DNA of 64,000 bases from Nemophila menziesii (taxonomy: Eukaryota; Streptophyta; Magnoliopsida; Boraginales; Hydrophyllaceae). Position numbers and translations under genes: made by a program. Positions 43,955 through 56,663 of this stretch are shown here, piece by piece. Under the pieces are notes generated by a model that was not told where the DNA came from, made no database searches, and saw only the letters and a list, made by a program, of their open reading frames with translations. Every line of letters begins with the position of its first letter. The stretch's first letter is position 1. The stretch spans positions 31,015,505 to 31,079,504 of the forward strand of contig JARWIR010000003.1 in assembly GCA_029959085.1 (NCBI GenBank). Reading direction: 5' to 3'.

Positions 43955-44021
<67 letters not shown>

Positions 44022-44433
44022 GACTAATTTCCTTTAGAAACATGTCCTTGCTCATTCCCTGATCAATATTACACTTAGAGATAATCCAGAGAAGCAAGTT
44101 GTCTTGTAAAGGAAGACAAGAAGTTGAAGAGTCACGAACTCCTCTTCTCTATTCTTTCGTTCTACCATTACGGGTAAATTGTATTAGATCTATATCTTAA
44201 CTGTTCCCAATCTCTTTATTATTTAGTTTTATTTCTTTAATTATGAACTAATTTTCCCATATTTTGGATTTGCACTCTGTATAATCCTTGAATTCTATTT
44301 TATCATTCTATAGTATTGGGGGAAGTGACAATTAATTGATTGAGATTTCAATTATATATCTGTAATTTGTGTTTCACTTATTCAAGCCCCAAATCTGATC
44401 AATCTTAGAACTACCCTTAGTAGTTGGATTTTC
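43392..44433 (+). repeat. Truncated Athila-like LTR, sense
   Basis: Begins TGATATCTCTATATCTG and follows the LTRs at 2,640 and 48,455 closely: GAGACATCA, the GCCTTGATTTGGAG block, the leader GTCCTTGCTC, GAAGTTGAAGAGTCAC and GGGTAAATTGTATTAGAT. Homology ends near 44,433 at TTAGTAGTTGGAT, about two thirds of the way through. The promoter position is occupied by a TA microsatellite. Confidence 0.8.
43957..44018. repeat. (TA)31 microsatellite at the LTR TATA position
   Basis: Sixty-two bases of pure TA, 565 bases from the LTR start. In the two sister LTRs a CCTATAAATAC box lies at the matching place. Confidence 0.95.
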
Positions 44434-44462
44434 ACAAATTCTATTTTGAAATACTGAATTTG

Positions 44463-44519
44463 TTTTCCGCAGACACGAAATTCACTGTTTAAAACATGGA
44501 ATTTCGTGTCTGCGGAAAA
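44463..44519. repeat. Perfect 21-bp inverted repeat
   Basis: 44,463-44,483 is the exact reverse complement of 44,499-44,519, with a 15-base loop that itself contains TGTTT and AAACA. It begins about 30 bases after the break in LTR homology. Confidence 0.9.
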
Positions 44520-46800
44520 AAAAACCAAAAAAAAAATAAAAAAGATTCAAAAAAATCATAAAAATTCAAAAAAAATCATAGACATAAATATTAATTTGCT
44601 TTATCCAAAAATGCAATTTTTTTAATTTTCTGATTTTTTTTAATTAGTTATGACGATTTAAAAAGAAAATCACGGACGCGCGCGTGTGATTGAATTAGTA
44701 GTAGTAGTAGGTTGTGGTGGTGGAGGTGGTGATGGTTGTGGTGTCTGTAGTGTTGGTTAAATACATGGTGGTGGTGGTGGTGGTGGTAGAAGTACCCTAT
44801 TATTTGTTTAATATTTAAAAATAAATATTGTATTAAAAATGAAATAATATATTTAATAATAGGGTAGTAAAGGTATAAATAATATAAAGGGATGTTTTTT
44901 ATAAATAATTGTTCTATTAGGTATTTTTTTTATTAAATAAATTATTGAAGGCTTAAAAAAATTATTAGGAAGATTTATAAGGATACTTTCTCTAATAACC
45001 CTTATTTTTTATTATTGTTATTTTAAAAATTTATAATAACAAAACCTTTAAGATAAACTTTTTACCGATTGAAGTAAATATTACAATTTCTTTTTTCTAT
45101 ATTTTTTTTGTAATTTGATTTGTATTCTTGTGCAGAAGAATCAAAGATTATCATGTGTTATTTGACTTTTGACATATATTATTTTATCTTTGTCATATGT
45201 TATTTTATTTTATTATATATCTTTTATTTTATTTTTATTATAACATATGTTTTTTATTATTCTTTCTCAAAAATTTGTAATAGAAAATTATTGAGTTAAA
45301 TATTTTTTGATTAAAGTAGCACATTATAATTTAATATTTTTTCTTTATATAATTTTTGTATATTTTTACATTTGAATTATGTCTCCATGCATCATAGATT
45401 GAAAACCTAGTTAGTAATAAAGAAAGTAAAATATTTTTTTACTTATCTACAATTAGAAAAATAATGTCCAACTTAAAATAAAATCATATCTAACTAATAA
45501 GGTGTCCGTCTATGTCTATTATTGATTTTTCTGATTAGTTAGATAGGCTTACTCGTACTCGTATGTAACTTTTTTTTCTTGACAAAAAAATAATAATAAG
45601 ATACCCATCGAAGTACTAATTATTAATTTAGCTATATACACCGTTTAATTCTTATAACTTTTACCATTACCATTTATTTATTTTATTTTATTTTCATTGT
45701 AAAATCCGGCCACCACCACCAACGCCTCATGCATTCTCCACCGACCACCACCAAAATCTCATGCATTTTTCACCGACCACCACCACTTTCATTATTCTCT
45801 GCCGACCAACACCACCTCCATTATTCTCCGTCGACCAATACCACCTTCAGCATAACCACCACCGGCTAGTTCCGTCGGCGCCTTAGCCCACCGGTCCCAA
45901 GATCGGCCTACCGGTTGCCAACTGTATCGAGGTTCGTGAAAACAAGGGTTGCGACGGTGCACAACAGAAACATTGAAGACCAGTCCCCTAGCCGGCTAGC
46001 CGGTGTGTGTCATGAAAATATTCTTGAAGAGGAGGTTTCTTCATATTTCACTTTATATCTCACAACACCTTAAGCCTCATTCTTCCCTAAAGCACCCAAC
46101 TCCATGAAACACCATTGAAGTTTTACATAACCTACACCTTACATCAAATCACCACCAAATTCATATCCAAATCCTTCCCTACTTCCTTCTAAACAAGAAT
46201 CAACCACCCAAATCAATCCAAAACACCTAGAATCCAAAAATAAAAAAAATAAAAAAAAATTCAAAAACCTTCTCCAAAATTCCTTAAACTCATATCATTC
46301 AAACAAGAGTTCATCACACCCACATAGAGGATCATCAGCCTTACACCTTTATTAACCCAAATAACACGTTTTCTATTTATACTCAAAAGGTTGTTCAAGA
46401 GTGTTTGAACCTTTGAGTTGGGGGTCAAAAGAGATAACAAAAAGAACAGAGACACTATCCAGTGTTAAGGGAGATGAAAACTCAAAGAAAGGTATTGGGT
46501 GAGATCAAGAAGAAATAAATTGAGATTGGTGCAAGTTTAGAAACAAAGGAAAAGGGTGAAGCAGGCCAAGTACGTAGAGAGAAGCTAGCAGAGGTGAAAT
46601 CAAAGAACATAACAGTTACATCTTTTAAGGAGAAATCACCACAACCTTTCCATATCAAAATTCCTAAACCCTAAATGAGTGAAGCTTATAGGACGCTATT
46701 AGATATCCTTAACACAAATATTCCTGGATGAAAACCTTCACGTGAGAGAGTATTCGAGAAAGAAATTGGAGAAGGTGAGTACAAAGAAGTTTCTAGAGCT
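44520..46800. other. Low-complexity and unassigned sequence between LTR remnants
   Basis: Contains a GTA/GTG-rich run (44,697-44,795, including about seven GGT units at 44,766-44,786), a very AT-rich stretch (44,810-45,680) and at 45,708-45,850 three or four imperfect 40-base units of the type CTCCACCGACCACCACCA. No coding frame is supported. 46,020-46,800 may be diverged internal sequence of the element that follows. Confidence 0.45.
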
Positions 46801-48454
46801 GTATGATTGATTGGGATGGAGCATATTAGGAGATAAGGGAATGCGAAATGGGTGATACATGAAGTTTACATACAAGAAAAGAATTGCACCCCATCTTGGG
46901 TATTTATCATGCAAGGCAATAGCCTCGAGAGTATGTTCTCTTTCTTCCTTACCATTTTTTACTTGCAATATATGTGTTATTTTTTTATATCGAGTCTGTT
47001 TTGAGTTGTGGGGACACAACTCATTTTTGAGTTGGTGGTGCGGGGATTCATTGTCCCTCATCTCCATGTTTTGTGATTTATTGTTTTTTTAGGTAAATTT
47101 AATTTTTTTTAAAGAGATTGAATTAGATGTAGAAGGTGTTCAATGGCTTGAAAGCATAAACTTAGCGAGTTAATGATAATAAGTAATTTGTTGATGAGCT
47201 GGTTATTTTGTATGCTTAGAGTATGAAAATGAACACATACATTAGTAGTAAAGTAAAGATTAGTGAGCAATGCAGTAGAAGTATGTCTGATCTTAGGGCA
47301 CCTTGAGGGGTGTGTAAGCTAGTTGATAAACCCATTTAATAAACGTGCTAGAAGTGAGAAAGTAACAAAATTACATAGTTTAGAAAGTGATTAAGGTGGC
47401 TCTTTGATAAGCCCATTGTTTCCTTTTAGCTTGATGTCCATTTATTATATATATATCCTTCACAACCCCTTCTAGCCTTTCTAAAGTCTTTTTATTAGCC
47501 ACATTATAAGGCATACTTTTTAGATTTTAGGACTTTTCCATATGACCCGTACTCAAATTCGATGCTTAGACATTCGTTTTAGAGCTTGAGTGTGTTCACA
47601 TTATAGGAAATATAATTGGGTTGAGTATTTTTCGAGCTTATGTAGTTGTGCTTTATTTTGATGATGATTCATTTATTATTATATCGTAAAGCCTTTGTCG
47701 GGGTAAACGAAAAAATCATGAAAAGAAAAGCAATATGTTGAAAACAAAAGTGTCATGACATCTCACATCAAAAAGAGAGTCATGGCTAAACTTACAAAAG
47801 AAAAAAATGAATTGAATTGAAAAATATTGAATATGAATTGGACAGGCAAAGTGGAATTTCTTATGTGATCATCTTAAGCTTTATTATTGGGTTATTGGGG
47901 ATGCTAATTTGTGCATCAAATCATTGGGTTGAGTGAGAACATCTTATGAGAGTAAGTCAAGTTCTAGGGAGATTCATTGATGGCTAGTGAGGAGAGATCC
48001 AAAAGCTTACTCTACATTATCAACATATTCCAACATACCGTTCCTAAGCTAACATTATAACCTTAAAGACCTTATGATTCTTGACTATGTGATTTAGGAG
48101 CAATTGAACCAATGGAGAGTAGTTAGATGGATCATTGAAAACTTTGTTAGGATCGATGAACAATCTATAGCCTCCATAGCTAAACTAAGTGAAAGACCTC
48201 TCCTTCTTACACTGCGAAGCTAATCCGATCTTGAATTTGAACCGTGTATTGTTTTTATGATAAATATATAGGTAATTCAGTTTGTAGATATTATTACATG
48301 AAACGTGCTAATTAGTTGCTTTGAGATTATTACTCACAATCTTCAATCTTCTTTCCATTTGTGCTTAATTGACTTAGCTGTATCATTTTTAGATACTTTC
48401 TTATGTTCTTATTCGTTATTGTATCGGGACAATACAAATTTGAGTTGGGGGTCT
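46801..48454 (+). mobile_element. Athila-like 3' internal remnant, sense
   Basis: Internal 3'-UTR of an Athila-like element, oriented toward the LTR at 48,455. It contains the hairpin region at 47,003-47,022 and ends with the polypurine tract TTTGAGTTGGGGGTCT, identical in this core to the intact element at 4,773. CGGGACAA before the tract is also shared. 47,890-48,040 corresponds to 5,180-5,300 of the intact element (GAGTGAGAACATCTT, TTGATGGCTAGTGAGGAGAG). No ORF is left. Confidence 0.75.
47003..47022 (+). promoter_or_regulatory. Second copy of the conserved 3'-UTR hairpin
   Basis: GAGTTGTG, GGGA, CACAACTC. Relative to the copy at 6,159-6,178 both arms changed at the pairing position (C-G to T-A), so the stem is kept. 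The overlapping second hairpin CAACTCA-TTTT-TGAGTTG is perfect here. Confidence 0.6.
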
Positions 48455-50070
48455 TGATGTCTCCATATTTGTGAAGAATTATTCCACTCACGAGACATCA
48501 TTTTAGGTGCATTATATTAATTTTTAAGAGATTTTTCCTTATTATATGATAAATTCTTAATTCATGCCTTGATTTGGAGATTTATTACTTTTATAGCATA
48601 TTTGGTATAATTTGTGTGTTAATGTGAAGCTCTTAGATAAAAGAAAATAATTAGATTCCAAATCAATGTCAAGGAGTTAAGGAGAGTAGATACAATGCAA
48701 AATCTAGAGTTAAAAGGAAACAAAGTTGAGTTAGGAAAGGAAAGTTGTCAAATAAATCTGTCATGTTGTAAAGACGTCCAGAAAGGGCTGTCGTTCGATA
48801 GTTACATGAAAGTGATGAAGTTTGAAGACTGCGGAAATCTATTACTAATCTGGAGGAGCCCTTTTATGAGCAGATAGATATTTGAATTGCGGTCGTTTCC
48901 ATATAAAGTACGTTGAGATCCGATAAGTAACAAAAGAGATATGACCAAATCAATCTGCAGTGTTTATTCTGCCCTATAGTTTAGGAAATGAATATGAAAT
49001 GGAACGAAACTTCAATAACTTGTCTTTCTCTCCAAGATTTTGACCTAACACCTATAAATACAGCTATATACCTTTGTAAACATTGTCCTTGCTTGAATAT
49101 TAGTCCTTAGTATCAATTTTATCATCTAGAGAAGCAAGAAGGCCTAGAGAGGAAAATAAGAAGTTAAAGAGTCACAAAATCCTCTTCTCCATCCTATCCC
49201 TCTATCATTAGGGTAAGTTGTATTAGATTCGATAGCTTAAATATCTTTCTAATCTCTTTATTCATTAGTTTTATTTCTCTGTCTTTAGATATGAACTAAT
49301 TTTCCCTTAGTTTAGGTTTGCATATGTATAATCTTTGATTTTTAATTCTTTATTTTTATGTTATTTGTGATTAACCTTTAAATTGATTGAGCTACTTAGT
49401 TACTTTATATATCTATTTTATGTGCTTTGACTTAATGATTGCATTCCTTGTGAATGCATGCGTATAGGGTTACCCCATTAGTAGTTGGATGGTCACCTAG
49501 AAGGGGTACTATTGAAACAACACATAAACGTCTAGTGTGCGGTAGTGATCATGATGGGCTTGCCTAACTAGATAGTCACTAGTGTTTGAGATTAACCACT
49601 ATCATTGTGTAGGGTCCCCTTATCCAAGTCCTCTGGTAATTATTAGGCTGCCATCTAAGTCCACCTTGACAAGGGTTAGGAGTAATATAGAATCTTGACT
49701 ATTTACACAAAAGAGCTTTAATCACCCTTATAACTATAATATTGATGTAGAAGGATAAAGTGCATACTAGAAATCCTAAACTGTATCGCTCATCCCCATT
49801 CTTTTTTATCTTATTTATTTAAATAATTATCTTTTAAATTTGAAAACCAAATAAATATTATTTATTTTACTATTATTCTGTTAACAAGTAAATTCTCCTA
49901 CACTTCCCTATATACAAGTAGATTTGATAGATCAAAATCCTTGTGAACGAACTTTACTTACTAATTAAACTTGCAAACGATCTGTAATACTTGCAGTGAG
50001 TTTCTTGTGATAGTTAAAGGTGTTGTTCTTTATTATTATCTTATTAATATATCACACATTCTACCCACCA
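48455..50070 (+). repeat. Athila-like 3' LTR, sense
   Basis: Begins TGATGTCTCC directly after a polypurine tract and runs 1,616 bases to CTACCCACCA, parallel to the solo LTR at 2,640-4,176. A TATAAATA box lies at 49,053-49,060. No primer site follows, consistent with a 3' LTR. The flanking AGATG does not match the five bases before the truncated LTR at 43,392, so the two cannot be shown to be one element's pair. Confidence 0.85.
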
Positions 50071-52222
50071 AGATGCCCTTATAATATGGTGAGAAGATAT
50101 TTCTCCACCCACATATTATTCTTGATATCATATTTATTACGCCACATGCATGTCCCAGTGGGTAGCAATTATGAAGCACTTGATATCCTGAGACTATCCC
50201 TTATTCCTTTTGGAATTCTTGAGGCATTATAGAAAATATTTAGTGGCAATGGTGTATGGTAGGTGTATATGAAGTGATTGTGGGTTATGTGGTAGGCGAT
50301 GATTTGGGTGGAGGAGATGAGTGTTAATGGGTTTGGGTGGTAAGATGGTGTATGGTGGTGATATATTTATGATATGGTGTTTTATTGACGTAACATTACA
50401 GATGAGAGAAGACAACCCAGTTTGGGATAGAAATGGATATGATCGATCTTTAAATTGACATACACGTGCTTTGTTAATGGCTAAGGGAAAACTGGATTCC
50501 AATGATGCTAGCTGGAACTCTAAACTTCTACCAAATCACTCCAATGTAACTAAGAGTCTACAATACTTTCACTGAGGCCCCTCTCACTAATCCCTCAAAA
50601 TACTTAGAGGATAATCACAATACTATATAGGGCCTTAATGATTTTCAATCCCTTAATACCTACCTAATACTATCAACTATCAAAGATCGAGCCTTCAGTC
50701 CCCTATCTAATGGGTGTAGATCTAGGGACTATATTAACCCAATATAGTGTACACAAGTGGATTATATGATACACAAGATATATAATAAGCAGGTAAACAC
50801 ACAAATCTAATTAAATATCACTAAAATCCCTAAGGGTCCCTGACCCACTAGTTTTAACAAAATGCGAAACAAAATGGGTCACAAATCAAGTATCCCAAGC
50901 TAGAAAGGATATTAAACCAAAGAGAATGAAACACAACATATAAAATAAATATATGGGAAGAAAGTTATACCAAAAATTTATCAACCTCGATATTTCTCAG
51001 CAATGGTGGAACGATTTATCTAAGCAAAATTAGATATAAGGGCTTCTCCCTTTATCCAAGTTATGCTAATACCAAAAATTTAAAGTGTATAATATTTCAA
51101 GATCTGAAAATATCAAAATATACATTCCTAAATAGGAAAAATAATGTTATAAAGGCGCTCCAATTTGCGGTTAATGTCTAGGGTCAATTGAGTATTGACC
51201 TAACTCCAAATCCTACACTTTATTTATCTCACCGCAATGAGATAGAGCTCTCGACGCGATGCGCCATGTCACGTTGAATCATCCATGTGATATTTTGGTT
51301 ACTTTAGTGGATCCATGCCTAGGTGATATAGCATGCTCCAACAAGTCTACCTTAATAACTCTTTTCCTAGGCCTTTTCCCAAACTCTTTGGAACTTCGCC
51401 CTAGCTTTCTTAGAAGTGTGGCACATTCATTATACACTTGAGCCTATATCATCACTGGAGAGACCTTTATACATCTTTGTGTAATTATTCACAAAAACAC
51501 ATATAAGTAGACCAACACAATTTAACGATTATATGACTCTATGATACGAAAAATACTCAAATGTGACCATTATCCATGCTTTTAGCCTATAAATACACCT
51601 AAAATGATATCTTGTGCATAGTGAAAATCATCACATTAAGTGGGACATCAGGTTTCGAGGACTATGGAATGGATAACCTTGATATTTAAAGTAGTTGATG
51701 AGTCAGGAATGTCTCTGAGGGGTTCCTCACACTTCTCATTTTTGAAAGATACAAAGTCTTTTCGGATGACTCCTCTACCCATCATAGACCTTATTAGGTT
51801 AGAAGGTTCCTCTTCACCATTATTACCTACAAGATAAAGGTACTTTGAACCATGCCCCAATTTCTTTGGGTCTACCACATTCAAATGCTCTTCTATATTA
51901 TCAAATAACATATGGTTTTTGTTTAAGCCCATCTCATTGGTAGTTAGAGACGATGATACCTCAATAGTAATGGTGGAAGGAATGTATGCTGTCGATATTT
52001 ATGAAAGAATAGTAGTAAATTATTTTTAAACTACAAAGAGTGCAAGGAAAAATACCTCTAAAAAGCAAAACTTTGCACATGAACGATGCCATGAAATTAG
52101 AAAGACCTACCTTCAACTTAGCTACCGATGATCAATTTTTTTTTTCAAAAATGCTCTTTCTCATTTTTTTTCTTTAGAATATAACAATGAAAGTGCTTAA
52201 GAATTTCATGAAAGAAGTATAT
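50071..52222. other. Unassigned sequence
   Basis: No gene that I recognise. A minus-strand frame at 51,648-51,932 (94 codons, charged, contains LGHGSKYLYLVGNNGEEEP) is the best candidate for coding, but no domain is evident. It could be decayed retroelement sequence: a CCTATAAATACACC phrase near 51,590 resembles the LTR promoters seen elsewhere. Confidence 0.4.
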
Positions 52223-52230
52223 ATGGAGAT

Positions 52231-52790
52231 TAGGGATGTCAATGGTTACAGTTTAAATTAGAATCCGAAGGATAAATGAACAAATTAGAAACCAAGTATA
52301 TAACCATGGTTAAAACTATTAGGTTATTGTTGTAAAAGTGTAATAAATGGTTAAAACCGTTGTGATATGGTTTTAAATAGTAAAAAACCGAATAATCAAA
52401 TAACCGTCAATTATCATGTATATTTTTACATTTTATAATAATTTAGGTATAAATTTATATAAATCCTAAAATTGAAATCCAAATATTATATTTAAACAAC
52501 TAAGTAAAATATACACAATTTAATCAAGACCAACACAATTTTATATATACTTTAGAATTTTTTTCTTGTATGTGTGATCTTATTTTAGGAATTTAAAAAT
52601 TAGTTATAGAATCATAGTTTAGTTATAGTTAAAACCTAACAAACCATTTAAAAAACCGATACCTAATGGTGTGATTTTGGTTTTGAAAACTAGAGTGATA
52701 GGTAAATCCGTTAGGTTATGGTTAATAAACTACATGGTTATAATTATGGTTTTTTATTATACGCGGTTAACCAGACCGTTGTCATTCCTA
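52231..52790. mobile_element. hAT-like MITE (560 bp)
   Basis: Ends TAGGGATGTCAATGG and CCGTTGTCATTCCTA (imperfect complements) with a self-complementary interior rich in GGTTA/TAACC. Flanked by ATGGAGAT (52,223-52,230) and ATAGAGAT (52,791-52,798), an 8-bp duplication with one mismatch. Confidence 0.75.
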
Positions 52791-53030
52791 ATAGAGATGG
52801 ACACGTGATAGTTAAGTGTTAAAAGGATTATATTAGGGTTTTGAAGACACCTCCTATTGACTAATTCCCCCATATAGTCTTACATATTCTCCAATAGAGC
52901 GTAAACCAATTAAATCAAATCAAAATTAAATACTTAGATTTTTTATTCCCCTATTACCCACTATATATACTAGTATACTATACACAACAAACCCTAAAAG
53001 CTACATAAAATAATTTCTGGAAGCTACTCT

Positions 53031-53680
<650 letters not shown>

Positions 53681-55279
53681 GATCTGCGCATCTTCTTTGT
53701 GAGATCTGATGAGTTCGTCATGGCTATGGCTTCGGTTCGAAGCTCAGCGTTCCTTAGTGAGATCTGCCGAGTTAGTTGTTCCGATGGTCAAATTCAATGG
53801 TGGAATTGTTTACTCAGCAATATTTTGATGTTCACCTATTTTTTCTTTTCTTTTTTGTTTTGTTTGAAAGTTTATTAGTTTACACTGTGTTGTTCTTTGT
53901 TTTCTTTTTTCTTTTGTTCGACATTTGATCACTCACCTTTTTCTTTTGCTTTGTAAGAGCGCTAATACTCATTAGGTTAGGTTTTATTGTAAATACCTTT
54001 TTTTCTTTATTTGAGTATTACTGATTTTATTGTTGTAGAATATAATAAAATATAATATATGTTTTTTATTGTTTACTATGTGTTTTTGTATAATATTTCG
54101 TGTTTTTGAGTATTACTCAATGTTTTTCACTGAGTACTTAGAGAATATTGCCTAATACTCTGTGTTTTTTTGATACTCAGTGTTTTTTAACCTCTGAGTA
54201 CTCAGTAAAATCTCTGAGTACACCACTGGTGGCGAGCCGGCGGTGGTCGGTGGGTGGTGGCCAAAGTTATGTGTTTTTGTCTTTTTGTGATTTTTATTTT
54301 ATGTGAGGATATTTTAGTATTTTGTAATCCATAAGATTGAATAGTGTCCTCTTTAAAGAAAAAACTAGTTTTATGTTTCTTATATGGCATAATCTCTCCC
54401 TCTCTTCAAGACTCTATAGATTAATTACCCTTATATTAAAGGTAATCACGACAACATAGGAAGACGCGTACCGCTTCCCTAGGTCATTAACACAACCATA
54501 AAAATGGCCATCCCATCGCACAAGCTGGTCAAGGCTTGCGTATTCTTCTTAAAATCAAAATTTAAAATCCAGTATATAAATGAAGGGATGCTATTAAGAT
54601 TCCCGAAGAATGACTATTCATTATTTTCATACTTCAAATAAATTTTGAGGAAGAATCTTTATAAGGAACACAATTTACTCAACATACAACCGATATACCA
54701 AAAACACCCTCGAACCAGTTGAGGACCAACATGCTATAAAAAGTCCCTTATTTGGAATAAAAACAAGAAAATACAATTCTTGATTAGTCTCAAGCATCTT
54801 CTAAGATCAAATACACACCACTACATATAATCCACGAGGTTGTTGAGAAGAGTAAGAACCTTGCACCTCAAAGATATCATAATATGTCTCGACGAACAGT
54901 TAATCTATTATCTCGACGAAGACACGTTTATCATGCCTACTTGAACAGTTGAGCAAATAACTAGATAAGAAAGTTATTCTAATAATTAAGTACTCCGTCG
55001 TTATCCATTTCTACTATTACTCTATTTTCCTCTAAAATCTATAAATAATCATCTTAAAGGTACAAAACATTTATATCACATCACAAAAAAGTAACATATC
55101 TATAATCCATTTATCAATCAATATTTTATAGTCATGTTATCAAACTATTCCAATTCTTTTTATCATATTTTAGTTCACTGTTTTATTATTTGGTTTTAGG
55201 TTTGATATATCTTAGTAAAAAATAGGATTGCCTAACAAATTGTATATTGATCAAATCATCCACTATTTCAACATAAATA
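53681..55279. other. Intergenic sequence
   Basis: No gene supported. 54,060-54,220 has repeated TACTCAGTGTTTTT-like phrases (TACTCAATG, ACTCTGTG, ACTCAGTG), a short degenerate repeat. Confidence 0.45.
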
Positions 55280-55803
55280 TTTAACGTTGAGTAAATAGCA
55301 CTTTTGCCCCTACGTTTATATCCGATTGACAGGTTGCCCCCTAACCTTTAAAATGCGACTCGTTCCCCCTTAAGTTTTACTTTTATGCCCCGTTACCCCC
55401 TGAGTGCGATTTTCCGTCCATTTTTGCCGTTAAAAGTGACGTGGCATTTCCATGTCACTTTTTTTTAATCTTAATCCTAATTAATCATTTAATTAAATTA
55501 AAGTAAGGGTAAAATAGGTTTTTTATCAATAGTTTTTATACCATTAAAAATAAATAATAAAATAAACCCCCCCACCCCACCGCACCCCCTACCCCCCCCC
55601 CCCCCTTCTTCTTCTTCCCCATTCTTCTTCCCCGACCTACCTGCAACTCTTCCTAAAAAAAAAATCAACAATAGTAATAGGATCCATTAGAAATGCATCT
55701 CGACGACTTTTTTCATCACCTGCATATTCGCCTCCTTCCCATGTTGGTCTACAAAATAATACCAAGGTTAATTTACGGAGTAAAACATAAAATTTGCTAG
55801 TTG

Positions 55804-56030
55804 ATTCAAAACCTGTATGTAAAGAGAGTAGGCAAAGGGCATTGTTTGATCAAAATATGAATATCAATGCTTGGATTAAAGTTCTTCAAGTAATCTAACC
55901 GAATCTCCACAAGATCACCACCACTTAACTTTGCCTTATGCATCAAATTAATCATCTGATCCACAGTGTCTGCCATTATCGGACCACAGATCAAGCTTGG
56001 ATTCCTCCTTACTCCTTCACTGCTCTCCAT
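55804..56030 (-). pseudogene. Captured exon 1 of dehydroquinate dehydratase/shikimate dehydrogenase
   Basis: The frame from the ATG at 56,030 reads SLICGPIMADTVDQMINLM, then GGDLVEIRLDYLKNFNP and PLPTLFTYR, the N-terminal strand and helix segments of type I 3-dehydroquinate dehydratase as found in the bifunctional plant DHQ-SDH of the shikimate pathway. The frame leaves homology exactly at TAC-AG/GTTTTG, an intron donor site, and non-coding sequence follows. This shows capture of genomic DNA, not of mRNA. Only about 75 of more than 500 residues are present, so no enzyme can be made. The fragment itself has no stop. Confidence 0.88.
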
Positions 56031-56272
56031 TATATTCAACCCACAATCAACCTCAGATGTAACCTAATCAATTCAACAACAAAAGAGTCAAATTTCAAAA
56101 CCAACCCCAAGAATAAACCTTTATATCCAAAACTTCTGATCCTTCTCTCTAAATTTCATCTTACTTCTCAAGCTACTTTTTCCTCTCCTATGGGTTCCAT
56201 CTATATTTGTTCTTTTTCGGCCTTGGCCAGTGGAGTCTAAACCTGGCCCCCTAATCTTTTCTTGAGGGGTTT

Positions 56273-56663
56273 TCAGTTATTGAAATCTTCTTCCATGTGG
56301 TCGATTAAACCACACAAGTTGCAGAACTCACCAAGCCTCTCATACTTCAATAATCCAGATAGACTATGAAATACTCTCACGTTAATGGAGTAACTCGCAC
56401 TTAATGGTTGATTGATGTCCCAGTCAACCCGATTTCTGATATAGACCATCTCTTTGAATGTCGCTACCGGCGGGAGTTGGATCTCTAACACTTTTCCATA
56501 TCGATTAGCAATTTGAGTAGCATTATTCGCTGATATATATTTTCTAGGTAAGCCATGGATTTGTACCCATAATAGAGTTTTTAGTTGGGTATTTTTCAGG
56601 GTTTCATCATCAGATTTCCATTCATTAATTAAGATGTGTTTTCGACAAGGTTCAAGAATCGTT
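56273..56663 (-). pseudogene. Captured DUF4283 / CCHC-type fragment
   Basis: An uninterrupted minus-strand frame of about 130 codons reads ILEPCRKHILINEW, LLWVQIHGLPRKYISANNA, then YERLGEFCNLCGLIDHMEEDF. This is the end of the DUF4283 domain and the start of the linked zinc knuckle (last Cys changed to Phe-Asn context), typical of plant LINE ORF1-like proteins. It lies 5' of the DHQ-SDH fragment on the same strand, so a transcript crossing the element could join both. Confidence 0.75.

Noticed and set aside
43392..50070. One full-length LTR element bounded by the two sense LTRs
   Set aside because: The left LTR is truncated at about 44,433, no primer site follows it, and the five-base flanks (GGAGA and AGATG) do not match.
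51648..51932. 94-codon minus-strand frame
   Set aside because: Composition is protein-like but no family is recognised and no neighbouring exon is found, so I did not call a gene.
55590..55605. C-rich tract as telomeric repeat
   Set aside because: It is a homopolymer mirrored in both inverted repeats of the Pack-MULE, without the plant telomere unit.
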